A stretch of 64,000 bases of DNA from Oreohelix idahoensis (lineage: Eukaryota > Mollusca > Gastropoda > Stylommatophora > Oreohelicidae). Shown piece by piece: positions 12,190 to 23,874 of the stretch. The stretch lies in the NCBI GenBank assembly GCA_024509875.1, contig JAMPIV010018781.1:62001-126000 (forward strand), given 5' to 3'. The translations under genes and the position numbers were made by a program. The stretch's first letter is position 1. Each line of letters begins with the position of its first letter. Below the pieces are notes generated by a model, which saw only the letters and a list, made by a program, of their open reading frames with translations, was not told the DNA's origin and ran no database searches.

Positions 12190-14318
12190 CATCACACCTG
12201 GTGGCGTCTTGTAGCATAGCAACAAATTGATTCCACTTTGCTCAGTCGGCGGCCATCCTTCGTACAGTGCCCCAACTCTGGTTCATTTTTTGCATTTCAG
12301 CTTCCACAGTTCTCCGCCAAGTTGTTTTTGGTCGGCCTCTCTTTCGTTTTCCCTCGGGGGTCCATAGCAAAGCTGTTCTTGTGATGGTATCAGGGTCCCT
12401 TCTTTGGACGTGGCCAACCCAACTCCAGCGCCTGCCAGCTATGATCGTGTGCATATCCTTCTGGTTACTCCGAATAAGTAGTTCTTGGTTGTTGATGGTA
12501 TTCGGCCAAAAGATTCGGAGAATTTTCCTTAGGCAGATTGTGTGAAAGGAGGACAGTCTCAACATTCCTTCTCTGTTACTCTCCAGCATTTCGCACCATA
12601 GAGAAGCACAAAAAGTACACAGCTCTCATACAGTCTTAATTTGGTGTTTGTACTGTACTGGGAAGACTTCCAAATGTTGTTGAGACTAGCAACGGCTGTT
12701 CTCGCTTTATTCATTCCGTTGTCCTTGCTTGTTCCGCCATCAGGTGTTACTATGCATCCTGGGTAAGTAAATGTGTCTGTCTGTTCTAACTTATGGTTCC
12801 TTATTGTTATTGACTCAGGATTGCCCACATTTAGTGTCATGACCTCTGTCTTTTTCAGATTGATGTCCAGACCAACCTGCTGGCTTTACTTATTCAGTCT
12901 ATCGGTTTTTTCTTGGATGTGTTGATGTGAATGCGCGAGTAGTGCAATGTCATCTGCATATTCCAGGTCTTCCAGTGTAGAAAACGTCCATCTAATTCCT
13001 CTTGGACTGCCCTCTGTTGTCTGGCGCATCGTCCAATGTATGGCTGTCAAAAATAATGTTGTTGATAAGGGGCATCCCTGTCGTACTCCTGTTTTCACAT
13101 CGAAAGTTAGATAACTCAATCCAACACTGCATGCAAAGTTAGAATAGATCCTTTTTATGATGGAAACAATGCAGCTGGGAATTCCATAAGCCCTCAGTAT
13201 TTTCCATAGGCTGTCCCTGTGAATGCTGTCAAAAGCCTTTTCAAAATCAACAAAGTTAATGTATAGCTAGGAGCCGCGCTAGCGTAGTGGTTACAACACC
13301 GCTCTGGCGACCGGGTGATTCAGGATCAAACCCGGGCGACGGCATTTGAGGATTTTTCGTCGACCGGGATTTGGACTGGATTAACTCGAGACCTGGCGAA
13401 GACATTTGAAGGAGTGTCGTCGACCAGGGATTGGCGGCTCCTGAGCCGACCCAGCTGTAATGGGTACCTCCGAAATCGGAGAGTATTTGCCTGAATGGCG
13501 AGGGACACCTGTCTCTGTACAAGAAAAAGGGATACTCACGTAAAATCAATGTCAGGCTAGACATAAAAATAATAACCTGAGATTTCGCCTCGAGTATTAG
13601 CGGGCGTACGAAAAAAAAAAAAAAAAAAAAAAATGTATAGCTGTCTCTGCCATTCTGAGCACTGCTCTATAATGTTCCTGAGGGTGGATATATGATCTGC
13701 ACATCTTCTGTTCTTTCTAAAACCCGTTTGTTCTTTCCTCAGTTTATGGTCAACTGCTTTTGAAATTCTCTGGATGATTATCCTGCCTAGTATTTTACTG
13801 AGAACTGAGAGGAGAGTAATTCCTCTCCAGTTGTTGCAGTCTGCAAGGTTGCCCTTCTTGAGCAATTTGACAATTATTCCTTTACTCCACTCTGTTGGTG
13901 TTGTCTCAGTTTCCCAGACTTGTGCAAATAGTGGTTCTAATAGTTCTGATGCTAGTTCAGGGTCTACATTGAATAACTCAGCATTTAGATTGTCGTGACC
14001 AGGCGCTTTTCCATTTTTTAGCCCTTTGATAGCTGTGATAATTTCTTCTCTTCGTGGAATGTCTGGTGGTTCATTATTCAGTGTTTCTCTGAAGTGCTCT
14101 GCCCATCTTGTTTCCTGCCCCTGTGCTGTGGTGATGAGATTTCCTTGCTTGTCTCTTACTAACGTTATGTTGTTTGCACCTCGTTTTCCACTGATAGTTT
14201 TAGTTATTTTATAAACTGTGCTTTGTTCATTTCTCAGTGCTGCCTCTCTCTTCGCTATGGTGTTTAGCGTTTCTAGTGTTATCCAGTCTTGGCTTTTTCC
14301 CCCTGGAATACCAAGCAT
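12190..14318 (-). pseudogene. LINE A reverse transcriptase (split by SINE, frameshifted)
   Basis: Read from 14318 downward: KAPGHDNLNAELF, LLKKGNLADCNNWRGITLLS, QTGFRKNRRCADH, then the SINE (13632-13269), then DFEKAFDS near 13240, KTGVRQGCPLSTTLF near 13090, LEYADDIALL near 12950, and the thumb/tail with LYGAKCWRVTEKE and WVGHVQRRD. All RT palm motifs including YADD are present, but in three frames. A product could not be made without correcting the shifts and removing the SINE. Confidence 0.87.
13269..13632 (+). mobile_element. tRNA-derived SINE, plus orientation (SINE-1)
   Basis: The head begins aggagccgcgctagcgtagtgg, with a box A-like segment (tagcgtagtgg) and a box B-like segment (ggatcaaaccc, one mismatch from GGTTCRANNCC). 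The body is about 270 bp with several gtcgaccggg-like blocks, ending in about 22 A. It is flanked by the 10-bp target duplication atgtatagct (13259-13268 and 13633-13642) and interrupts LINE A. The minus-strand open frame reading through the T-run is an artefact. Confidence 0.92.
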
Positions 14319-15365
14319 GACTCGCTGCTTTCCTTGGATATTGTTGAGATGGTGTTAAATTTCTGGTCGACATCATAGGTCTCTGTTCTTTCCTGGCTTT
14401 TGGCAATCTGATATCGTCTCTTTACGTCGACCACGAAAGCTTTTCTGGTGAGGGGGTCCTTAAGTTTCGTGATGTTATATCTTTTCTGTTTGACTGCAAC
14501 TGGTCCAGCAGCTCTGAGTTTCACCTTCAGTCTTGCTACTACTAGGTGATGATCACTTCCCACATCTGCACCTTTTCTTACTTTCACGTCTTGTAATGCA
14601 TGTCTCCATCTGCCATTGATCATTATGTGATCTATCTGGTTTCTGTTTGGTGATTCCCACGTTAACTTGTGCACTTCTTTGTGTGGAAAAAGTGTTCCTC
14701 CAATGACGAGGTTGTTAATACTGCAGAAGCTTATTTTGTCCCCATTCTCATTTACTGTTCCACTGCCGCATTTCCCCATTACTCTTTCGTTATAAGTATT
14801 GTGTGTTTCAACTTTCGCATTGAGGTCTCCCATTACTATAATAAGATCGTACCTTGGTGCAGTTTCCATTTCCTATTGTGCCTGTTGACGGAACTCGTCC
14901 TTGACCTCTTCATCACTGTCGTTTGTTGGTGCATAGCATTGTATAATTGTGGTGTTGGTGAATCTCCCTCTCAGTCTTGTTCTTATCAGTCTGTTGTTGA
15001 TGGGTTTCCATTCCAGTAAAGACCTTTCCATTCCTTTCTTCAGGATAATGGCTACACCTTCGTTGTGCTGACCATCCTCTCTACCAGAGTAAAGTACTGT
15101 TTCCCCTGTAGCTGTTTTTATTCTTCCCGTCCCATCTTCTCTCACTTATTCCCAATATATGTAATTTGTAGTTCCTCATCTCTGCTGTGATCTGTCTCAG
15201 CTTTTCTGCCTCATTCATAGTTCTGACGTTCCAAAATCCAATTATGGTTTCGAGTTTTGCGATCAGGGCATCCGTTTTCATGCCAATGGCTTCCTTTCGG
15301 CTTTCACCACTGGCAGTCATACGAGCCTGAGACTCCGGATGTCCGTCCCGCATCAAAGTTTTTCC
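14279..15365 (-). pseudogene. LINE A endonuclease domain
   Basis: Two minus-strand frames (15365-14873 and 14869-14279) carry the exonuclease-endonuclease-phosphatase fold that nicks target DNA in LINE retrotransposition. Visible: the N-terminal GFWNVRTM strand, GVAIILKKG, QCYAPTNDSDEE, the catalytic GDLNAKV, and the terminal SDHHLV (catalytic D-H). A frame change near 14870 separates the halves. The N-terminal side has the MRDGHPESQARM segment that is repeated at 63.4 kb. Confidence 0.85.
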
Positions 15366-15560
15366 ATCTGTTATCTGGCGCATCACCCAGTCTATGGCTG
15401 TCAAAAATAAAGTCGTTGATAAGGGGCATCCCTATCGTACTCCTGTCTTCACCTCAAAAGTTAGGTTGCTCTGCCTAACACTACATGTAAAGTTGGCATA
15501 GAGGCTTTTTATGATGGAAACAATGCATCTGGGAATTCCATAAGCCCTCAGTATTTTATT
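15366..15560 (-). pseudogene. Second LINE A copy, RT fragment only
   Basis: The minus-strand sequence repeats the LINE A RT block seen at 13015-13200 (RAYGIP...IVSIIK, KTGVRQGYPLSTTLFLTAIDW), with small differences. It is fused directly to the N-terminal segment of the neighbouring LINE A copy at about 15365, so one open frame (15404-15081) crosses the join. Confidence 0.75.
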
Positions 15561-15639
15561 TTATATATTTTATGCATATATAAATATACAAATTTCTAAA
15601 ATGTTATTATCATAAATATATACACAATGATATCATCAC

Positions 15640-15790
15640 CCACTCCCTGCTCTTTCTGGAACCTAGGGCTTCCACTGCTGATGGTTCCTTGTGAGGAGAA
15701 CCGCGCAAAATAGTCACCAGCTCTTGCAGTGGTGGTTCGTGATGAAACGTATTTTACATGATGAGGTTGCCAGCCCCATATGCTATATAT
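15640..15790 (+). repeat. Family V repeat, copy 2
   Basis: Plus-oriented copy with ...cttgcagtggtggtt... and ttacatgatgaggttgccag. A short TA/CA microsatellite follows at 15784-15815. Confidence 0.6.
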
Positions 15791-15815
15791 ATATACACAC
15801 ACACATGTGTGTGTG

Positions 15816-17285
15816 TCAAATGCAAATTATAAAACTATAAAATGTACATATTACAACTTACCCCAGTAAATTTTGGGATAAGAATTATATCCACAGACTT
15901 GATGCACAGATCTCGGGCAGATGTTCAAATGCCTTAGACCTTCAGGTGTGTTAGGTGTCTAACTGGGTGCCCTTGCAAAATAGGATCCTAGAACTTGGAG
16001 TGCAAAGTGATGCCCCTAGAGTTACTCCGTTCTAACTTTAGAATTCGCTTCCAGTCCTATGGCCTTCCCTATATTAGGATCCTATTACTCTGTGTTCATG
16101 GCTGTCTATGATTTCTCCTTGATTAAATTGGAAATGCAGTGCTAAGTCTTAAACTGCTGTAGGTTATAAACGAAATTTTCGCATCTGCGCATATGTTTCT
16201 TCGTTCAGGAAAGATCTAATCAGAAGTAGTTTAGTTTAGCATTTTGATGCCAAACCAACCACAAAAAGCGTCTTATTCTAGTAGGAGTTTCCCCCACCCT
16301 CATGTAGAACATTACAACATGACACATAAGATATTGCCCCTTACATGTTATTATCAACATCATCTAAACATACTCCGTGACCATATAAGGTCTTACCACT
16401 TCCCTGTCGCCTGTCATGTTTACCAAATCACTACATCGCAGATCTATCACTGATGATCTTCTCCAAGATGTCACTTTCTCGTAGTTGTTTACCACCACAA
16501 AGTCTGTGTGAAAGCGATTACGTGGCTCCTCGTGCTCCCATATCACGACTGTTACCTTCCGACAGCCGTGTTCACCACCATCCTGGCTTTGACATATGGC
16601 TAAGTTAACACATTATCTTAAAATACCATCTGGTGTCCATGTTGGAAAAACCAGAGGCACCATTGTTTTGTGACAATAATCTGCGAGTCCTGTCTACAAA
16701 TCAAACATTCGGTATCTACATTCTCCGACATGAGTCTGGGTTTGTCTGCAGATGCCAACTTGGGTAAAAAAGATAACACTGTTATCTCCCAATAAAGCAT
16801 CCGGTGTTGATGATTGATCAAACATGTCGCTATAAGTAGACTATTAATCCGTCTGGTTAACGATGTCTGCCTCGTGAACAAACGGTAACATGTCATGCTG
16901 TCAAGTCAACCGTATTGTGAGTGTGATGAAGTTAAGAAAACTTTGGTCCATGAGAGCGAAAAAATGCGATACGGGGCGAGTGATAAGAAGAAAAAAGTAG
17001 GACGCAGGAGAGAGTTGAAGAATGTCACAGGAAAATATAACGATTGAATTTATGACTTGTCACACCCACCAAGAAGGAAGAGTTCATTTTAGCCTGTAGT
17101 TCCACCTGGACTGAAAGGGAAAAACAAAAGACTCTACATATATGTATCATCCTCACTTGAGGATCTCAGAGAAAAGGGGAAAACATAAGACTTTACAAAT
17201 CTGTTTTACTCTTACTTAAGAAAAAGGTAAAATCATAGGACTTACATGTCTTTATTATTCTCACTTGATAATTCCATCTTCCGTC
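15816..17285. other. No recognisable gene
   Basis: About 1.5 kb with only short open frames on both strands (under 95 codons) and no motif I can name. It probably contains decayed repeats. Confidence 0.5.
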
Positions 17286-17515
17286 ATTTTTATGTTTCGT
17301 TCAGGAGTATGGAGCTACCACCACCGTTTGCCACCTTCCAGGAAGTCTACACCAAAGCACTCATGTTCTCATACAATGGTAGTTTGTGTAGCTATTTGTT
17401 GTACATGATGGGGTTGACAGTCCCATACTTAACCTCACATTAGTTTGCCTGTTATAACATGCATGAGGAAACAGGTCATATTTCTTCTTTGTCTCCTGAA
17501 ACATCCCTAGGAAGA
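17286..17515 (+). repeat. Family V repeat, copy 3
   Basis: Contains ggagtatggagctaccacca, ttgtgtagctatttgttgta, catgatggggttgacagtcc and the 3' part ...ttctttgtctcctgaaac, matching the longer copy at 61.44 kb. Confidence 0.65.
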
Positions 17516-17674
17516 ACACCTGGTTTACTTATAGTAATTTGTGACTTACCTGGTTAACTGATAATAATTGGTGACTTAAGGTTTGCCCCGTGTAATTCCT
17601 GAGGGTCTCTGAAGACACAAAGGACGAATATGACAACTGCTCCCTCAAGCGAGGAACTAAAAGTTGACTAATAC

Positions 17675-17810
17675 GAGGTTTTGCATCGGGTTGGCAACCT
17701 TATCACGTGAAACAAATTGCTACACAAGCTACTGTTGCAAAGGCACGTGAATGCGTTGGTGCACTGGGGTCAGCTGTAGTGGTGACTCCATAATATATAA
17801 GGTGTGAACT
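17675..17810 (-). repeat. Family V repeat, copy 4
   Basis: Minus-oriented copy: ttttgcatcgggttggcaac, ttatcacgtgaaacaaattg, with the ctactgttgcaaaggcacgtgaa block. Confidence 0.6.
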
Positions 17811-18732
17811 GGAAAGTGATGAAATAATGTGTAAGACTGTAGCGAGTTGTAAAAACACGCTTAGTTATTACTAGTTAATGAATGAAAAAGAAACAATCTT
17901 AGTTAATGCAGGAAAGTAGGGCATGTCTGTACAGGCCGATGCTGTTAGAGTTTTCGAAGGCGTGTCGAGGTTAGCCAATCAGAAAATAGGAAATCTCAAG
18001 AACCGATCGATAAGTCTTCAAACGTTTAACATGGAGGAATAAAACTGACGAACCAGGGGTTAGACGTAGGACCCATACAAGTGTATGTGGAGTCAGAAAT
18101 GGATGAATGTTATATCATTTTAACGCGAATAACTCCAACTATGTGCATGTAAAAGGAAAATTGGATTGATAGAGTACTTTTGAAGATATGTGAAAGAAAA
18201 GGTGTCAGTTCATCAAGAAATCATGTGTTTGTCCCAATTAAAATTCGATATAAAATCACTAACAAGACCAATTATGGGAATCAACACATGGATAGAAAGC
18301 AAAACCTATGGAAAAATAAAGAATATAACTCAAAAGGCTATATCTAGAAAAGGTGAGATACACGAAGCAAAGGTTTGGATTATGTGTAGCACAGTTTCGT
18401 TCGGAGAGGCAATATTTTGGAAACTGAAACAGAGTTACCGAACCTGTCTTCTCGTACGCACGCTCTCAGCCTATATAAGGAGAACGCGGAAAATTCAAAG
18501 TCACTTGCACAGCATAAAAACAGAAGGATTATTTTTGTCGTTCATAAGAATTTTGAATAATTAAGATTGGTTAACACTTAGTTTTAATTTTATAATTACT
18601 TTTGCATCCGCGACTTTCCATGTTTTGAAAGTTAGAGGCGCCGTTTTTGAATTTGAAATTTTCGTTACTTACAAAACTACTAAATATTATATTTATATTT
18701 AGAGTTAAATAAGGACAATTATTCTAAAAGAC
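17811..18732 (+). other. Probable 5' UTR/promoter region of the following LINE
   Basis: No gene supported; a 124-codon open frame at 18190-18564 has no recognisable domain. A TATA-like tatataagg at 18473-18481 lies about 250 bp before the ORF1 start, but a link to the LINE is only inferred from position. Confidence 0.35.
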
Positions 18733-20278
18733 ATGCCGGCTCTTACAAGATTGAAAACAGGTAGTATCTACAGAAAATCATGGGCTGAAATAGTACAAGC
18801 TGACTCACAGAATGATGATCAAAGGGAAATCAGGAATACAAATAGAGAAAAGGAAGGACAGAAGATACAAGCTTCAAAGGAAACAATTAAGAAAAAAGGA
18901 AGATGTCAGAGTAAAATGATAGAGAAAACCAATAATCTGAACATTGATTCAAAGAATAAGGGTGTTGAGAACCATATGAAAGACCAACAAATCAAAAGAC
19001 CTACTCATAAAGTTGAACAAAACCTCCCAAGGTTAAGGATTTTTCAAATCAGTGGCAAAGTGGTAAGTATTAGAGCATTACCAGACAGTAAGATCATCAA
19101 TGTACTAGAAACAGTTATAGATAAAGGGTCAATAACACACATAAAAAGAACAAATTTTGGCATAATACTCACAATGAACATGACTGAAAAGTCAAAAGCT
19201 TTAATAAAACAAATTGAAGTAAGTCCTGTTCAAGTAGAATTGGCACACAGCTAGGCTAGAATTAGTCAAAGAAACCAGGAAATGTGTAATTAAAGGAATA
19301 ACCTGTAACAGTTCCAGAGGAAGAAATAAGAACTAGACTACAAACAGAAAATCCAAAATATAGGATTCTTAAACTGGAAAGGATATCACAGCAATTAGGA
19401 ACTTCAACTGTAATAATAGTTACATTAGAAGGGCGAGAAATCCCATCACATTTCTTCAGTGGCAGTACTAAAATCAAAACAGAAGCTTACATACCACCAG
19501 TCATTCAATGCTCAAACTGCCAGAAATTTGGCCACACCAAAAGAACATATAGAAGTAAGCCTAAATGTCGATATTGTGCAGGAGACCACACCTATGATCA
19601 CTGCAAATTAGTAGAAGATGATAAAGATTACAGAACAAGAAATATAAACAGAAAATGTGCAAATTGTCTAGGAAACCACAGTGCACGTTTCCTAGGATGT
19701 CCACATTACCAACAAACAAAACTAGCTCTAATAAAAATCAGTCAGTACTAACACACCATTTAAAGTAGCACTACAACAACATCAATCATCAGTCGCTACA
19801 TCTACAACTCCGTCACCAAGAGAAATCACAGTCAGAACCAGAAATGCTGAAATAACCCAAAAGAAAAATAAAGTCCAAAAAATACTGACAAAAGATAGCG
19901 ATCTACCAGAAGAAAGTGAAATAATCAAATCACTGATAACAGAAGATAGTGAGAAAGGCAGAAGAAACCTTGAAAACCATGAGAAAAATACAGCATGAAG
20001 TAGCTAAAGATGTGGCTAAATTAGCAGAATTCAAAGAAGAGAATGAAGATTTACTGAAAAGGATTGAGTCAGAAAGACAACTCATAAGGAGTGAGCAAAA
20101 ACGAACAGATAAAAAACAACAAGAAGAAATGTGGAATGAAAAAATGACAGATTGTCAAAAACTTATTCATTCTGTATCAAACATTGTGAAAGCCTTTATG
20201 CTGAATCTTCAAAGTGAACTACAAACTCACTTTAACAGAGAAACCAAAAATCTAGGAGACTTTGTTGTTAACAAATAA
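18733..20278 (+). pseudogene. LINE D ORF1 (Gag-like, CCHC zinc knuckles), broken
   Basis: Starts at ATG 18733 (MPALTRLKTG), 173 codons to a TAG at 19252-19254. It continues in another frame with an RRM-like middle part and then three Cys/His knuckles near 19510-19710: CSNCQKFGHTK, CRYCAGDHTYDHC and CANCLGNHSA. A final frame (19949-20278) encodes a coiled coil rich in K, E and Q. ORF1 proteins of this class coat the LINE RNA. At least two frame breaks and the internal stop make this copy non-functional. In the first knuckle the expected last Cys is not in the usual place (KRTYRS), which looks like decay. Confidence 0.8.
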
Positions 20279-20348
20279 ATAAATATATTATACACTTCTC
20301 AGAGTAAAAAAGTACAACACTATTTATAATAAACTTAACAATTAAATA

Positions 20349-22741
20349 ATGGACGTACAGAACATTAGAATAATACAGTGGAATTGCAGAAGTGCCAAAA
20401 AAATATACCAGCATTAATAGGCATGTTTAAACAATCTAAAGTAATATTTGCCATTCAAGAGACTAATCTTAATCCGAGTCAACGTTTTACCATCTCTGAA
20501 TATAAAGTCTTTCGAAATGATAGGACAGAAACTCAAAAAGGAGGAGGTGTGGCATTTCTAGTTAATAAAACATATATATAATAACTGACTGGGAATAATT
20601 TAGAACAGAAAATTTTGAAGGAATAACTGTAACAGTGTCTACTGAGTTAGAAGAAATAAAAATAGTTAACCTTTACTGTTCAAGTGGAAATATAAACGAA
20701 AGAGAGCTCAGACGTGAATAAAAGAATAAACAACAGAACTATCATAGTGGGAGATTTCAATGCTCATCATACAGCTTGGGGAGGCAATGTAATAGACAAA
20801 TCAGGAACTACTGTTGGACTTCATTGAAAACAATGAACTAATAATACTGAATGATGGATCAGTAACAAGAATTAACCCTTGTGCAAATTAGCAAGACACA
20901 GCTATTGATATAAGCATTGTTAACACAAAATCTTGCTAATGCAAAATGGGAAGTTATTGGGGATACAAATTCAGATCATTTACCCATTGAAATAACACTA
21001 AAAGATAATTACAAACCTAACAAACTGGTAGAAAAACCGAAATTTTACTATAATAAAGCTAATTGGGTAGCTTTTCAAGTAGAAATGGAAGAGATAAAAA
21101 TGAATAATATAGAAAATGAAAATATAGATGTATTTGCAGATAATCTCACAAAAGAAATATTACTAATAGCTGTTAAACATATACCAAATGCATATATGCC
21201 AGAACACATAATTCCGCACCACATTAAGGAAACAAAAAAGAATGTACTCGTACATTGGAACAAAAACCCAGTATCATGGTGGACAGTTAAATGTACAGAA
21301 ATTCAAAAACAAAGAAAACAAGCTCTACAAGAATATAGAAAGCATAGATCTGAAGATAATTTAGATATTTATAAGAACATAAGAAATGAATCAAACAGAA
21401 TAATACTTAAGGCAAAAGAAAATCATTGGAGAAATTTCTGCCAAACACTGAACCCTACAACTAACTCTACAACAGATGTGTGGAATAAGTTAAAAGCCAT
21501 TAAAGGCAGAACTAAACATATGATAATACCTAATATAAAAAGACCTGAAAGGACAGAGACTGACTGGCAGAAAGCAGAGGTGCTGGCCAGGTACTACCAT
21601 AGAGTTAGTTCTAAGGAAAATCTAGGACAGGCTGAAGTCAACAGAAGAGCAACACTTCTTAAAAAACTCAGTAAAGAAGTACCTTATACTGCTGAAAATT
21701 TATTATATTTAAATGCAGATATTACAATGGAAGAAGTTGAAAATATAATAAAGGACAAAACAAATACATCAGCAGGGCATGACATCTTGAGCTATGAAAT
21801 CTTGAAACACATACCAAAAAGTACCATAGAAATTATAACATCCCTTTTTAACAAAATTTGGAATACAGGAAAAATTCCCAAAACATGGAAAACAGCAGTA
21901 ATTATTCCAATACTAAAACCAGAAAAAGATGCCCATGATGCCAGTTCATACAGACCAATTTCTTTAACTTCCCATCTAGGTAAAATATTAGAAACCATAG
22001 TAAATAAAAGATTAAAGTTTTATTTGGAAAAGAATAATTTATATAATCAAACTCAGTCAGGATTTAGGAAGAACAGATGCACTATGGGTCAGATAATTAA
22101 ACTGGAACATGAAGTAAAATCAGGATTTCAAAAGAAAGAAAAAACTGTGGTAGTATTTTTAGATATAGCTAGGGCTTATGATGAATGCTGGAGAGAGGGT
22201 GCTCTTTTTAAAATGAAGAAGATAGGAGTAACCGGTAAAATATATAATTATTTAGAGAATTTCCTGCAAGATAGATACTTCACTGTTCAGGTAAAAAAGG
22301 ATAGATCAGAACTATATGAACAACAAAATGGAATACCCCAAGGATCAGTAATGTCTCCTTCAATTTTTACAATAATGGTAAATGATTTAGGTGAGGAATT
22401 TAATGATATAACAAATAAATTGTCACAGTTTGCAGATGATGTTGCTATATGGAGGACTGGGAGACATCTGCCAAAATTATATAAGGATCTACAGAAGCAA
22501 ATAAATAAAGTATGTAAATGGATGACAAAATGGGGTTTTCAGCTGAATACAAATAAAACATTGGGTATGATCTTCAGTAAAGGTAGGGTTGTAAAAAATA
22601 AAATTATAGACATAAATTTCCAAGGGCAAAACATTAATACAGTGTAAACCACTCGATATCTAGGAATGATATTGGACCAACAGCTGAACTGGAATAAACA
22701 CATGTCGTATATTTTTGATAGGGGAATTAAGACTTGGGTTG
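20349..22741 (+). pseudogene. LINE D ORF2 (AP endonuclease and RT), frameshifted at 5' end
   Basis: The start ATG is at 20349 (IIQWNCRSAK). The frame shifts in an A-run at about 20398, stops again at 20581, and is open from 20917 to 22647. Endonuclease marks: QWNCRS, FAIQETNL, GDFNAHHTAWGG near 20750 and SDHLPIEI near 20975. RT marks: SAGHDILSYEIL, SYRPISLTSHLGKILE, QSGFRKNRCTMGQ, FLDIARAYDECW, GIPQGSVMSPSIF and QFADDVAIW with intact catalytic aspartates. A stop at 22645-22647 breaks the thumb. The longest intact stretch is 576 codons. Confidence 0.9.
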
Positions 22742-23869
22742 GTCCCTTCTGAATAGATTAGAACAAGTGAAAGCAACAGTGAGAGATAGTAATAGAAATA
22801 GATTTTCACGAGTGAAATGGTAGAAATTAATAGAGTCTGTCCCTGAAATCGAGAATCTTCTCTCTTTCAGCCTATCTTCTACAACAGATCTAGAGGAGTC
22901 AGACAGTCTATTGACTATATATATTTATATATATATATATATATACCACTCACGTATACACACACATAAGTGACGACAGTTAGACGCACAGACGTGAAAA
23001 CTATAACAATGGAATATTGATATTTTGGAACGAGCTGACCGACACGCTTGAATAAAGTTTATGTAAATTTTATTAACAAGGAAAATTGTCCACAACAAAT
23101 AAGGTTGCTTATCAAGCACATATAATTACACTTAGGTTAACGAATTACTAAAAGAACAATAGACCCATAGGTGTAATCCTTTCCCTCTATGTAGAGCCCA
23201 TGATCCCGTTAGCAGAAAAAGTTATAGCCTCCAAAGAGTCACAGATATATACGCTATGTTCTATGATTTCTCCTCTATAGTTTAAGAACAGAGTTGATAT
23301 ATTAATCTATCCTAAGAGGAAATCAACATTTGCAACACAAATTGCATATAAGAAATACAAAGTGGGTGAAATTTGTTGTACAATAAAAGAGCCACTCATT
23401 CCTGCTCTCATTCTATTCATACAACAGTGGTCACTGACAATCTTGCTACTTACAGACTGGATTTTTTCCTTTCTGGAACAATCTTTGGGACATACACACA
23501 TACAGCAGCGCCAGTTATTTTTCGCGAAGAGAACCCCAGCTCCTCAAAAGACAGAATAAAATCCACTGTTCCGGGGAGCGTTCCCTTGGTTATTATTATA
23601 TGGGTTACTGGTTAGGTCACTAGGAGAAAATCAGTTCAGCTAAGAGATGCCACAAAGCTCACAGTGTCAGAATCTTGAGGTTTCCAGTACTTTAGGAAAT
23701 GTCAGGTTTCTAACTACTTTCAAATGTAAAATTCTTGGTCACACCACAATTAGTTAAAAAACGTCAGAAATGTTATTGTTGGTAATTTCTCTTGCCACAG
23801 GGCTGAATGTACAATGAGATTGTTGGGAAGAATTATAATCTGGCTCGATATGCCCAGTTATTTCATTTA
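22742..23869. other. No recognisable gene; TA microsatellite
   Basis: Holds a short TA repeat (about 22914-22946) and otherwise nothing I can assign. It is the left flank of element 2, ending with one copy of its target duplication. Confidence 0.5.
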
Positions 23870-23874
23870 GTTTT
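23870..23874. repeat. Target site duplication gtttt, left copy
   Basis: gtttt directly before the TGTTGCG of the 5' LTR; the right copy is at 34341-34345, directly after ...TTTACA. Confidence 0.9.

Larger units (their letters stand above)
12137..15365 (-). mobile_element. LINE A, RTE-like non-LTR retrotransposon, minus strand
   Basis: The order on the minus strand is: N-terminal region (around 15365-15250), an AP-endonuclease domain (FWNVRTMNEA, then GDLNAKV, then SDHHLVVARL), RT with YADDIALL near 12950, and a basic C-terminal tail (WVGHVQRRD, GKRKRGRPKTTWRR) ending with a stop near 12190. The 3' end carries a GAA-type tail. The element is broken by several frameshifts and by a SINE at 13269-13632. 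A 123-bp copy of its 3' end lies at 58667-58789, and its 5' end recurs at 63.4-64.0 kb on the plus strand. Confidence 0.88.
18733..22741 (+). mobile_element. I/jockey-like LINE D (ORF1 plus ORF2), 3'-incomplete
   Basis: A two-ORF non-LTR retrotransposon in one orientation: a nucleic-acid-binding ORF1 with CCHC knuckles, a short spacer, and ORF2 with endonuclease and RT. It ends shortly after the RT thumb (LGMILDQQLNWNKHM near 22660-22710) and has no RNase H here. Fragments at 35.75-37.2 kb start almost where this copy stops, so they could be the remainder of the same or a sister copy displaced by later insertions. This could not be proven. Confidence 0.85.

Noticed and set aside
20917..22647. 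Host gene for a 576-residue protein
   Set aside because: It has the motif set of a LINE reverse transcriptase, including FADD.
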